From Planctomicrobium sp. (GTDB lineage Bacteria > Planctomycetota > Planctomycetia > Planctomycetales > Planctomycetaceae): DNA of 8,245 nucleotides. Every line of letters starts with the position of its first letter. The stretch's first letter is position 1. The position numbers were made by a program, and so were the translations under genes. The notes under the pieces were generated by a model that was not told the origin of the DNA, did not search any database, and saw only the letters and a program-made list of their open reading frames with translations. This document shows, piece by piece, positions 1 through 6,418 of the stretch. The stretch is from NCBI GenBank assembly GCA_018659505.1, contig JABJMI010000758.1, positions 1-8,245 of the forward strand, given 5' to 3'.

Positions 1-183
1 GACGCCAACTTAGTTTTGAGGATTTTTATATGCAATTCCAGTGAATCTATCTTCTATCGCTGATTTCACGAGTTGCAACTTTGCTCTTGAAATCCTCTTT
101 CCGTTCTTTGACTCTTTTATCAATCTTTGCCTTGACGACTCTGAGATTTTAAGTTTGATTGATCCTGTTCATGGAGACTCACC
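1..183. other. No supported gene; left-edge non-coding stretch
   Basis: All frames are short or lack a start codon. One plus-strand frame is open from base 1 and stops at 61-63, so it could be the last 20 codons of a truncated upstream gene, but nothing in it is recognisable. A minus-strand frame of about 33 lysine-rich codons has no start codon. The only signal I would use is the GGAGA at 173-177, which serves the following gene. Confidence 0.5.
173..177 (+). promoter_or_regulatory. Ribosome binding site (GGAGA) that selects a GTG start
   Basis: GGAGA lies six bases before the GTG at 184. The first in-frame ATG, at 223, has only AT-rich sequence in front of it. This favours the GTG start. 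Confidence 0.55.
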
Positions 184-561
184 GTGGACTGCAACTCTCG
201 TCTATACATAATATTCAATTTGATGCAAGAATTTCTCATTGCAAGCTGGATCAACCCGTGGTGGACTTTAGAACCCGAAAGTGCTGGAGGATGGAGTTAT
301 CTCTATAGCAGCTTTAATATCGTTGAGGGCATCTTCTGGGTTGGTTTCGCAATTATTGTGTTGCGACGCTATCTACAACACCGCAAGTCGTATTGGGAGA
401 TCGGGTATTCTTTCGTCTTTCTCCTTTTCGGATTAACGGATTTTATTGAATCGTCTCAAATGTCCGTACCATTACTGATGGCAAAAGCGGTGATCCTGGT
501 TGTACTCTTCTCGTTGCGGAGTTTTGTTCGAAAGAAATATTATCCGTCAGCGTGGTACTGA
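184..561 (+). CDS. Small integral membrane protein, about three helices, function unknown
   Basis: A 125-residue protein of unknown function. After a tryptophan-rich start (SWINPWWTLEPESAGGWSY, residues 21-39) three hydrophobic segments are visible at about 43-60, 72-86 and 96-112. Basic stretches (RRYLQHRK after segment one, RSFVRKKYY after segment three) should lie on the cytoplasmic side by the positive-inside rule. The motif LLFGLTDFIES between segments two and three, and the aromatic end YYPSAWY, look like conserved family positions, but I cannot name a family. The start is GTG with a good Shine-Dalgarno; an ATG start at 223 would remove 13 residues without touching the membrane segments. 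It is followed 16 bases later by the long palindrome and then by the amidohydrolase in the same direction. Confidence 0.7.
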   Translation: MDCNSRLYIIFNLMQEFLIASWINPWWTLEPESAGGWSYLYSSFNIVEGIFWVGFAIIVLRRYLQHRKSYWEIGYSFVFLLFGLTDFIESSQMSVPLLMAKAVILVVLFSLRSFVRKKYYPSAWY

Positions 562-577
562 AAAGTAGGAATTAGGA

Positions 578-624
578 AATTACCGTTTAGCTGCACACTT
601 AAAGTGTGCAGCTAAACGGTAATT
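578..624. repeat. Palindromic repeat, copy 1 (23-base perfect arms)
   Basis: The left arm is 578-600 and the right arm 602-624, perfectly complementary around a single A at 601. The central part is the 33-bp repeat shared with 4248-4280 and 7828-7860: left half GTTTAGCTGCACACTT, right half AAGTGTGCAGCTAAAC. Here symmetry extends outward by AATTACC/GGTAATT, and with one bulged A further through AGGAA/TTCCT. No T-run follows on either strand, so this is not a classic intrinsic terminator, although it follows the stop codon at 561 by 16 bases. Confidence 0.9.
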
Positions 625-661
625 CCTTCTGACTCAATATAGAACAAGTCGTAAGTAAATA

Positions 662-1846
662 ATGAACTATAAATCGCTTCTTCTCTTTATACTCACTCTC
701 TGCAACGGTCAGATTCTCATTTCACAAGATGATGTGAAGTCGCAGCCACGTAGAATCTATCTCGACGAGTTTCGTCCGACGCCAGTCCTTAAAACCGATG
801 AGCATTTACTGCAAAGTGCGAAGTTTCCTTGCGTGAATGTTCATACGCATCCTGGAAAGCTTTCGGTAGAAGAATTAGCCGAGATGGTGGAAGCCATGGA
901 TGCAGCGAATATCGCAGTCAGCGTGAGTTTAGATGGAATGGCTGGTCCTCGATTCGCTGATCATTACAAGCTTTTGAATCAAAAACATCCGCACCGTTTT
1001 ATTGTTTTTGTTCGCATGGATTACATCGGAAGTGGTAACCCTGAAGAACCCACGACTTGGGACGTCCATCAACCGGGCTTTGGATTCAGAATGGCAGATC
1101 GGTTAACAGAAGCAGTTCGCCAGGGAGCATCTGGTCTTAAACTTTTGAAAGATCTTGGTCTGTACCTGAAGGACTTGAATGGGGAGCTCATCCGTCCTGA
1201 TGATCCTCGTTTTGATCCAGTCTGGGAACGTGCAGCGGAGCTTGATGTTCCGGTCTTGTGGCACTGTGCTGATCCGATTTCGTTTTTTCATCCGAGTGAT
1301 GAAAGGAATGAAAGATGGGAAGAATTGTACCGTCATCCTGAATGGAGTTTTCATGGAGATGAATTTCCTCCGCATCAAGAGTTAATCGACGCACGTAATC
1401 GCGTGATTTCCAAACATGCTAAAACGAAATTCATCTGTGCCCATATGGCAGATATTCCTGAAGACCTTAAGAAGCTGGGAAGCTATATCGACAAGTACCC
1501 CAACATGAATGTTGAGATCGCAGCGCGTGTGGCGGAGTTGGGTCGACAGCCATATACCGCTCGGAAGTTCTTCATGAAATACTCCGACCGTATCCTGTTC
1601 GGAACAGATGGAGTTCCACCGATGTCGGAACTCATTCCACATTTTCGTTTCCTGGAGACATTCGACGAAAACTTTCCATACGAAGACAATCCGTTTCCAC
1701 CGCAAGGGCTTTGGAACATCTATGGAATTGGCCTGCCAGATGATGTCCTCAAGAAAGTCTATTTCGAAAACGCTGAACGACTCATTCCCGGAGTACGGGA
1801 AGCGATTCTGCGATGGAATCAAGCTTCTGTTCAACCAATTGAGTAA
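662..1846 (+). CDS. Exported metal-dependent amidohydrolase (amidohydrolase-2 / TIM-barrel type)
   Basis: A 394-residue hydrolase of the amidohydrolase superfamily, probably in the branch with ACMSD-like and 2-pyrone-dicarboxylate-hydrolase-like enzymes. Substrate cannot be read from sequence. Residues 1-21 form a signal peptide (basic MNYK, then a hydrophobic core), so the enzyme should act outside the cytoplasm. Metal-site motifs appear in the expected order: HTH with H61 and H63 at the end of strand one (VNVHTHPG), GLKLL with K160, LWHCADP with H201, CAHMAD with H261 and FGTDG with D316. The ending FENAERLIPG is the usual helix that closes such barrels. The ATG at 662 has only a weak TAAG six bases upstream, but the signal peptide begins exactly there. 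It follows the small membrane-protein gene after a 100-base gap carrying palindrome copy 1, so an operon is not assured. Confidence 0.88.
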   Translation: MNYKSLLLFILTLCNGQILISQDDVKSQPRRIYLDEFRPTPVLKTDEHLLQSAKFPCVNVHTHPGKLSVEELAEMVEAMDAANIAVSVSLDGMAGPRFADHYKLLNQKHPHRFIVFVRMDYIGSGNPEEPTTWDVHQPGFGFRMADRLTEAVRQGASGLKLLKDLGLYLKDLNGELIRPDDPRFDPVWERAAELDVPVLWHCADPISFFHPSDERNERWEELYRHPEWSFHGDEFPPHQELIDARNRVISKHAKTKFICAHMADIPEDLKKLGSYIDKYPNMNVEIAARVAELGRQPYTARKFFMKYSDRILFGTDGVPPMSELIPHFRFLETFDENFPYEDNPFPPQGLWNIYGIGLPDDVLKKVYFENAERLIPGVREAILRWNQASVQPIE

Positions 1847-1937
1847 TGCGGTCGATAATCATAATAACAGAGCTTGATTCGAAACATGATCTCTGTAGAC
1901 TTCGATGAAATTAATTTTCTCGTGAATTGAAACGATC

Positions 1938-1943
1938 AAAGGA
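1938..1943 (+). promoter_or_regulatory. Ribosome binding site (AAAGGA) of the 66-residue gene
   Basis: AAAGGA lies eight bases before the ATG at 1952. The internal ATG at 1979 has a poorer site, so this decides the start and supports the small frame being a real gene. Confidence 0.55.
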
Positions 1944-1951
1944 CTGAAGTA

Positions 1952-2152
1952 ATGGACTCGACAAATTCTGATGGATCAATGAAAAAGATGGCAGTGATCG
2001 CAATCATCGCCTGGGCAATCGTTGGAACAGTGATTCTGAAAAGTCCCGTGCTTCTGGCTTACATCGCGCTCCATGGGTCTGTGACAGGAGTCTTCCTCTA
2101 CTTTTTCCTCCGGAAAGAAGCCGAAGCGAGAAACGTCGACACTGATAATTAG
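1952..2152 (+). CDS. Small two-helix membrane protein, function unknown
   Basis: A 66-residue protein. After a polar N-terminus with a KK pair (residues 11-12) there are two hydrophobic segments, about 13-29 and 32-53, separated by KSP, which suggests a tight hairpin in the inner membrane. It ends in a charged tail (RKEAEARNVDTDN). No catalytic motif is visible and I do not recognise the family. It lies 105 bases after the amidohydrolase in the same direction with its own ribosome binding site, and a perfect 22-bp palindrome begins eight bases after its stop. It could be a small accessory or regulatory membrane peptide; nothing in the context says which. Confidence 0.68.
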   Translation: MDSTNSDGSMKKMAVIAIIAWAIVGTVILKSPVLLAYIALHGSVTGVFLYFFLRKEAEARNVDTDN

Positions 2153-2160
2153 AGTGACTT

Positions 2161-2182
2161 GTTTAACGGCTAGCCGTTAAAC
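2161..2182. repeat. Perfect 22-bp palindrome after the 66-residue gene
   Basis: GTTTAACGGCT is followed directly by its exact reverse complement AGCCGTTAAAC. As RNA it would fold with some central bases unpaired. No clear T-run follows, so an intrinsic terminator role is uncertain. Its outermost bases GTTTA...TAAAC match the ends of the three-copy repeat, but the interior differs. Confidence 0.85.
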
Positions 2183-2233
2183 TAAAGAAATTGTAACGAC
2201 GTGCTTAAGTGACACCGAAAGTAGCACTTCACT

Positions 2234-2386
2234 TCATGAACCGCTCTGTATCTTGGTCAATTGCGATCGAATTTCGCGGATCAGCATGACCTGCAACTTC
2301 TCAAGTCCCTCAACATCTGAAATCAGCTGATTGATCTTCAGAGGAGGTTTCTGAATTTGACGTAATATTTTCTGTTTGGAAGCCAT
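2234..2386 (-). CDS. Probable small protein of 50 residues, basic, function unknown
   Basis: Reading the minus strand from the ATG at 2386 gives 50 residues, beginning MASKQKILRQIQKPPLKI and ending LTKIQSGS. The composition is gene-like: rich in K, Q, I and L, no cysteine or tryptophan, and with a heptad-like pattern (ISDVEGLEKLQVMLIREIRSQL, described here as residues 22-43) that could form a helix or short coiled coil. A purine-rich GAGAAAG lies a few bases upstream of the start and could serve as a weak ribosome binding site. It is in the same direction as rtcB but about 300 bases downstream of it. I do not recognise a family. It could be a chance frame, but the helical periodicity makes a real gene reasonably likely. 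Confidence 0.45.
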   Translation of the reverse strand: MASKQKILRQIQKPPLKINQLISDVEGLEKLQVMLIREIRSQLTKIQSGS

Positions 2387-2627
2387 GATTCTTTCTCATC
2401 AGCTCAGCCTAAAGTGAGCTATCGGAACGATTGAATTGAGATGAACAGGCCGGCGCGAAACGTTTAATTGTATTTTAACTCAATCCTGAGCAGTTTACTG
2501 GCGGTACAGGGAAATTACTGTGCTGATTCGATCTTCGAAAGCTACCCTGTGGGCTGTGACGATCAGAGTGATGTAGAATCTTCTCTTTCTGCGTAAAACG
2601 ATTCATCAATAGTCGCGTATGGAAACA
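2387..2627. other. Non-coding spacer between rtcB and the 50-residue gene
   Basis: No open frame of note on either strand. It contains a small hairpin at 2401-2420 (AGCTCA...TGAGCT, 8-base loop), just upstream of the 50-residue gene, and an AT-rich stretch near 2463-2482 that could carry a promoter for it, though I cannot define convincing -35 and -10 boxes. Confidence 0.4.
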
Positions 2628-2662
2628 AAGCCGCCAAAGCTCGAAGTGAGCTCGGACGGCTT
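2628..2662 (-). terminator. Probable intrinsic terminator of rtcB
   Basis: On the minus strand, about 24 bases after the rtcB stop, AAGCCGTCCGAGCTC pairs with GAGCTTTGGCGGCTT around a five-base loop ACTTC. It has one mismatch and two G-U pairs that form only in minus-strand RNA. It is followed by TGTTTCC, a modest U tract. Position, strand-specific pairing and G+C-rich base fit a terminator. Confidence 0.65.
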
Positions 2663-2685
2663 ATGCGATCATTTTTGTAAAGTCC

Positions 2686-4080
2686 TCAATCTTCTGCGCG
2701 GCTTCCGTCTCCGCACATTTTTACGACTTTCGGATCGAATCTGGCGATCTTTTCCACCAAGTCGGTTTGTGCGTTCATGACGTCCTCGATGTCTTTATAG
2801 ACCATCGGGACTTCATCAGAACCGGCAGACAAGATCTCAATTCCTTTCTTCTTTAAATCGTTTCGCACCGCATTCAAGCGGAACATCGATTTTGCTTTCT
2901 TACGCGACATAACGCGCCCTGCACCATGCGAAGCAGAATGCAGCGAAGCATCATTTCCCTTTCCTCGGACGACATAGGCCGGCGTTGCCATCGATCCCGG
3001 GATGACTCCTAGAACTCCGGCACCTGCTGGTGTCGCCCCCTTACGATGCACGATCACTTCACGACCTCCATGGGTTTCCTTCCAGGCAAAGTTATGATGG
3101 TTTTCAACTCCACCAATCACATTCGCTCCCGCAAGCTTGATGACATTGCGATGAATAACAGCATGATTCGCTGAGGCGTAATCCCCCATCAAATTCATGG
3201 CTGCCCAGTATTCCTGACCTGCTTCGGAATCCATCTCCAGCCATGCCAGTCGACCGTAATGAGCATATTTCTTCGGTAGACTCTTACGTGCAATCGCACT
3301 GTAAGTCGAGCAAACTGAATGACCAGTTCCACGACTTCCGCTATGACTGAGCAGGGCAACATACTCACCCGGTTTCAGGTTCATTTCTTTATCGTCTTCA
3401 GTCACCGTCAAGAGACCGAATTCAACGAAGTGATTTCCTGAACCGGAAGTTCCCAACTGCTTCCAGGCTTTATCTTTGTTCTGCCGAGTGATTTTGCTCA
3501 CACTCCAATCCTGATCAAGAACTGCGTGATTTTGCTTCGGTGACCACGCTTTACCAGTCCCAAAGACTGTTCCCTTCTCAAGAGATGTGCTCAGTTCTCG
3601 GCGGCGTTTTTCATTGCTCAATACTTCAAGTGGAAGGTCGAGTACCGACAGTTTCATCCGACAGGCAATATCGACTCCGACTGCGTATGGACAGATCGCT
3701 CCTTCGAGTGCCAAGACTCCACCAATTGGAAGCCCGTAACCGATATGCGCATCGGGCATCAATGCTCCAGCGACAGCATGGGGCAACGAGCAGGCTTCAC
3801 GCATTTGCTGATGCGACATCTCTTCGATGTATTCGTCACCCCAAACTGCGTAATCAATCGGCGTGATCGGCTCAGCTGTTTCGTCTTCAAACATTGACTT
3901 GGCGAATGTTCCGAAGATTTCATCACTGAGATAGTTTTCAGGCTCAGCCAATACCGCGATCAACTGCTGTTTTGCATCTTTTCCTCTCGCTCCAGCGTTG
4001 ACCGCTGCCTGAATCGCCTGAATGGCTTCATCAGTGCAGTAGTCTGGAACTCCAATTTTCGCTAGTTGTTTACGGTTCAT
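2686..4080 (-). CDS. rtcB: RtcB-family RNA-splicing ligase
   Basis: A 464-residue RtcB homologue. The family joins 2',3'-cyclic-phosphate or 3'-phosphate RNA ends to 5'-OH ends using GTP and divalent metal, in tRNA splicing or RNA repair, in the cytoplasm. Visible motifs: PDAHIGYGLPIGGV (109-122), GVDIACRM (135-142) with metal ligands D137 and C140, LGTSGSGNHFVE (209-220) with H217, HSGSRGTGH (246-254) with H246, ENHHNFA (326-332) with H329, HRKGAT (345-350), and SASHGAGRVMSRKKA (382-396) with H385 as the expected guanylylated histidine. All key residues are present, so it should be active. The C-terminus reads KMCGDGSRAED rather than the short KG ending of classical RtcB, and GVDIACRM replaces the common GVDIGCGM, so it probably belongs to a variant bacterial subgroup. 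No rtcA or archease lies nearby. The Shine-Dalgarno upstream of the ATG is weak. Confidence 0.93.
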   Translation of the reverse strand: MNRKQLAKIGVPDYCTDEAIQAIQAAVNAGARGKDAKQQLIAVLAEPENYLSDEIFGTFAKSMFEDETAEPITPIDYAVWGDEYIEEMSHQQMREACSLPHAVAGALMPDAHIGYGLPIGGVLALEGAICPYAVGVDIACRMKLSVLDLPLEVLSNEKRRRELSTSLEKGTVFGTGKAWSPKQNHAVLDQDWSVSKITRQNKDKAWKQLGTSGSGNHFVEFGLLTVTEDDKEMNLKPGEYVALLSHSGSRGTGHSVCSTYSAIARKSLPKKYAHYGRLAWLEMDSEAGQEYWAAMNLMGDYASANHAVIHRNVIKLAGANVIGGVENHHNFAWKETHGGREVIVHRKGATPAGAGVLGVIPGSMATPAYVVRGKGNDASLHSASHGAGRVMSRKKAKSMFRLNAVRNDLKKKGIEILSAGSDEVPMVYKDIEDVMNAQTDLVEKIARFDPKVVKMCGDGSRAED

Positions 4081-4194
4081 TGTCTTGACTCAATAAAACT
4101 CACTCTATCATTTTTGATTCTGTTGGCGATGAGAGACACGAAGCCGATTGTGTTGGTTCACTACTTTAGAAGAAAAGCTGGCATCGAAAAAATA

Positions 4195-4225
4195 AAGGAG
4201 CGTTCCGATTTTCAGAACGCTCCTT
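4195..4225 (-). terminator. Intrinsic terminator of the Gfo/Idh/MocA oxidoreductase gene
   Basis: Perfect 11-bp stem (AAGGAGCGTTC with GAACGCTCCTT) and a nine-base loop. On the minus strand it is followed by TTTATTTTTTCG, a strong U tract. It lies about 70 bases after the oxidoreductase stop and before rtcB. On the plus strand no U tract follows, so it is directional. Confidence 0.85.
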
Positions 4226-4247
4226 GAATTCACTTTTCACATCGAGT

Positions 4248-4280
4248 GTTTAGCTGCACACTTGAAGCGTGCAGCTAAAC
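4248..4280. repeat. Palindromic repeat, copy 2
   Basis: Left arm 4248-4263, single central G at 4264, right arm 4265-4280. It matches copy 1 except for the loop base and C at 4268 in place of T. That change is an A-C mismatch in plus-strand RNA but a G-U pair in minus-strand RNA. It starts 15 bases after the oxidoreductase stop, between that stop and the true terminator at 4195-4225, so it would be carried in the 3' end of that mRNA. Confidence 0.9.
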
Positions 4281-4295
4281 AAACGTAAGTTCGCG

Positions 4296-5765
4296 TTAAG
4301 CGTCGGCATCGGGAACGACGAATCCTTCGCGGTATTCACGGGTCAACAGCTCGTTGGCTTTGTCGTTTCCGGGGAAGGTTTCGCTATTCGGGTCCATTTC
4401 AAGGAATGGTCCGACGGAAAGTTTCGGGTCACTGACATCAACATTATTAGCAGCTAAATGTGCTGCCATACGATCCCAGGAATCACGCCAGAGTGAATTC
4501 TTGGTTCCGTTGACGTGCTCATCAACTTGCTCTTTGGTCATCGTGCTTCCGAGCATGTGGCTAATCGCACCAGTGTGACACAAGGCACTTGAGAGGTGAC
4601 CTTCGAGGATGTCGGCGTTGAGGTCTTCTCGTTTGCCGGATTTGATCGCGTCGAGGAAGTTTCCGAAGTGATCGCCACCACCGGACCAGCCTTTGACTTC
4701 GTTTCCATCGTTATCAAACGCAGTTGCTTTTGAATAGGACGGAACAACGACATAGCCGTTTTCGCACTGAACAATGACACCGATTCGCGAGCCACGATAG
4801 TCGTCCATTCCATTCTTCCAGTCGAGGTCTTTCTTAGGAAGTCCTCGAGTTTCGAAGATTAGCGGAGCCTTCTCGAAATCGTGGTATACGATTTGAGTGT
4901 TCGGTGTATCGCCAGCATCTTCGTAACCGACTCGACCGCCGATACTCATCACCTTCGAAGAGAGCTTTTGCTCACCCAGGAACCAACGGGCAATATCCAT
5001 TTGATGGATGCCCTGGTTACCCATGTCACCATTGCCAGTGTTGAAATCCCAGTGCCAATCGTAATGCAGGCGTGGACGATAGAGGTCAACTTTCGCAGCT
5101 GGTCCGCACCACATGTCGAAGTCAATTGACTTTGGGAGTTTCAATGGCTCTTCCAGTTTGCCAATGCTCTTGCGAGGCTTGTAGCATGTTCCGATGGCGT
5201 ATTGAATTGCTCCGAGGTTCCCTTCGTGAACCCACTCGACAGCGGCTTTCAAACTTGGACTCGATCGAGATTGCGTACCACACTGGCAAAGCAAATCTAA
5301 CTGTCGTGACCATTTGACCGCTTGACGACCTTCCCACACATTGTGTGAGACAGGTTTCTCGACATAGACATGCTTGCCTGCTTGCATCGCAAGAATTGAG
5401 ACTAAGGAGTGCCAGTGGTTGGGAGTCGCGGTGCTGATGGCATCGACGTTGGGGTCTTCGAGAACTTTACGAAAGTCTTGCAGGAATTCTGGTGCGCGAC
5501 CCTGTTTCTCTTCGACGCCTTTGATTTTCTTTTTCGCCTGATTTTCATCGACATCGCAAATGTAGAGAACTTCAGAATCAGCACTGCCTGAGAAGGCTCC
5601 CAGATGACTACTGCCTCGTCCGCCGGCACCGATGACTGCGATCCCAATTTTCTCGTTAGGACTGCTATTGCGTTTTTCATCCTGAGCTTGCAGGTGTTGG
5701 TGAGTGACGACTGCTGCACTTGCAGCTGCGGCAGACTTCATGAAATATCGACGTGTGAGTGACAT
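4296..5765 (-). CDS. Tat-exported Gfo/Idh/MocA-family NAD(P)-dependent oxidoreductase
   Basis: A 489-residue oxidoreductase of the Gfo/Idh/MocA family, which acts mostly on sugars, sugar acids and inositols using NAD(P). The frame is open upstream to 5942, but I choose the ATG at 5765: it has an excellent GGAGAG five bases upstream and begins a twin-arginine signal (LTRRYFMKS, residues 3-11, then an alanine-rich core and a likely cut near LQAQ at 25-28). The Rossmann domain follows: GIAVIGAGGRG (41-51), DVDE (71-74), ATPNHWH (113-119) and the EKP motif with K137 (VEKPVSHN, 135-142). The substrate domain carries GNQGIHQMDIARW (249-261) with H254 and D257 as the usual catalytic pair. Export of a cofactor-loaded enzyme by Tat is typical of planctomycete members of this family. 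The exact substrate is not readable. A palindrome and terminator follow the stop. Confidence 0.93.
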   Translation of the reverse strand: MSLTRRYFMKSAAAASAAVVTHQHLQAQDEKRNSSPNEKIGIAVIGAGGRGSSHLGAFSGSADSEVLYICDVDENQAKKKIKGVEEKQGRAPEFLQDFRKVLEDPNVDAISTATPNHWHSLVSILAMQAGKHVYVEKPVSHNVWEGRQAVKWSRQLDLLCQCGTQSRSSPSLKAAVEWVHEGNLGAIQYAIGTCYKPRKSIGKLEEPLKLPKSIDFDMWCGPAAKVDLYRPRLHYDWHWDFNTGNGDMGNQGIHQMDIARWFLGEQKLSSKVMSIGGRVGYEDAGDTPNTQIVYHDFEKAPLIFETRGLPKKDLDWKNGMDDYRGSRIGVIVQCENGYVVVPSYSKATAFDNDGNEVKGWSGGGDHFGNFLDAIKSGKREDLNADILEGHLSSALCHTGAISHMLGSTMTKEQVDEHVNGTKNSLWRDSWDRMAAHLAANNVDVSDPKLSVGPFLEMDPNSETFPGNDKANELLTREYREGFVVPDADA

Positions 5766-5770
5766 GTTGT

Positions 5771-5776
5771 CTCTCC
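5771..5776 (-). promoter_or_regulatory. Ribosome binding site (GGAGAG) fixing the oxidoreductase start
   Basis: On the minus strand GGAGAG is followed by ACAAC and then ATG at 5765. With the Tat signal that starts there, it rules out the in-frame extension to 5942. Confidence 0.85.
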
Positions 5777-5808
5777 GTGTTAAATAGAATGAGTGATTTC
5801 GACATGAG

Positions 5809-5837
5809 AGTATGATCAAAAACGGTTGATTCATACT
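5809..5837 (-). promoter_or_regulatory. Inverted repeat in the leader/promoter region of the oxidoreductase gene
   Basis: AGTATGATCAA (5809-5819) pairs with TTGATTCATACT (5826-5837), leaving one bulged base and a six-base loop. A further AGTATG lies at 5859-5864. The element sits 44-72 bases before the start codon, so it may be an operator or a leader hairpin. Role inferred from position only; no promoter boxes could be fixed confidently. Confidence 0.35.
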
Positions 5838-6043
5838 TTGAGTGTACTCATGCCTAAGAGTATGTTGCAAATCAGGAAAACTTTTTTGACTTTCCCAAAA
5901 CCGTGACGTAGGTTGAATTGGGGGATTTATCCTCTGATTCACAGCATGTTTGAGATCGAATGATCTTACTAATATGCCAAAAAATGAATTCTATCAAAAA
6001 TATTATTAGAGATATTTCTCCTCAAAAAGGATGGAAAAGTTAG

Positions 6044-6418
6044 ATGTCTAAACAAGGAAACGAAGCGAGTCTCATTAGTTCATCAACGATCTTGATATTG
6101 AGTGGCATCATTCTAGGTGCTGCATTCAATCAATTTATTCATGAAGGTGTTCTACCATATCTCATAGCAGCTGGAGTTTCAGGTATCCTGTCCTATGTTG
6201 TCTTTTCTCTGGCTGCTTCCAGGAGGGCGCTAGAAATTCTGCAAGACGAAAGGAAGCATGTTGAAGAAAGATTGGATAAACATTTGTTTTCACTGAAACA
6301 TTACGAATTTGCACTTCCACCAACTGAAGAAGCTGATCAATCAGAATTTGAAGAGTTTGTTGAGTTTGACGAGTCGGACAAAGAAGAATCCTTCAATCAA
6401 CTTGTCGCTTCCGCCTGA
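6044..6418 (+). CDS. Two-helix membrane protein with acidic cytoplasmic-type tail, function unknown
   Basis: A 124-residue protein. Two hydrophobic segments (about 10-30 and 36-58) are separated by a short FIHEG loop, followed by a charged helix (about 59-88, with RRALEILQDERKHVEERL) that could form a short coiled coil. The tail (94-117) is strongly acidic, with repeated E, D and F residues such as EFEEFVEFDE. I do not recognise the family and no catalytic motif is present. The start ATG follows a purine-rich stretch (AAAAAGG, then GGAAAAG) rather than a textbook Shine-Dalgarno. It diverges from the oxidoreductase gene and its last 22 bases overlap the end of the convergent regulator gene, so the two share 3' sequence. 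Confidence 0.72.
   Translation: MSKQGNEASLISSSTILILSGIILGAAFNQFIHEGVLPYLIAAGVSGILSYVVFSLAASRRALEILQDERKHVEERLDKHLFSLKHYEFALPPTEEADQSEFEEFVEFDESDKEESFNQLVASA

Noticed and set aside
578..624. Reading palindrome copy 1 as a transposon end or CRISPR repeat
   Set aside because: No transposase, target duplication or regularly spaced array is present; the three copies are kilobases apart.
662..730. Possible lipoprotein signal in the amidohydrolase (LTLC)
   Set aside because: The residue before the cysteine is leucine, not the small residue a lipobox needs; an ordinary signal peptide fits better.
1103..1834. Several antisense frames inside the amidohydrolase gene
   Set aside because: Composition is erratic, no ribosome binding sites, and the sense frame has full family motifs; these are shadows.
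3540..3866. Antisense frame of 108 codons inside rtcB
   Set aside because: It overlaps fully conserved RtcB motifs on the other strand and shows no domain-like sequence.
4444..4463. Partial match to the palindrome (GCAGCTAAATGTGCTG)
   Set aside because: It lies within the oxidoreductase coding sequence, only about half matches, and the dyad is not preserved; chance coding similarity.
5766..5942. In-frame N-terminal extension of 59 residues on the oxidoreductase
   Set aside because: The ATG at 5765 has a strong GGAGAG site and starts the twin-arginine signal; the extension would bury that signal and has no family-like sequence.
5950..5975. Possible promoter for the 6044 gene (TTGAGA, 14 bases, TAATAT)
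   Set aside because: The 14-base spacer is too short for a normal sigma-70 promoter and the region is AT-rich, so the match is weak.
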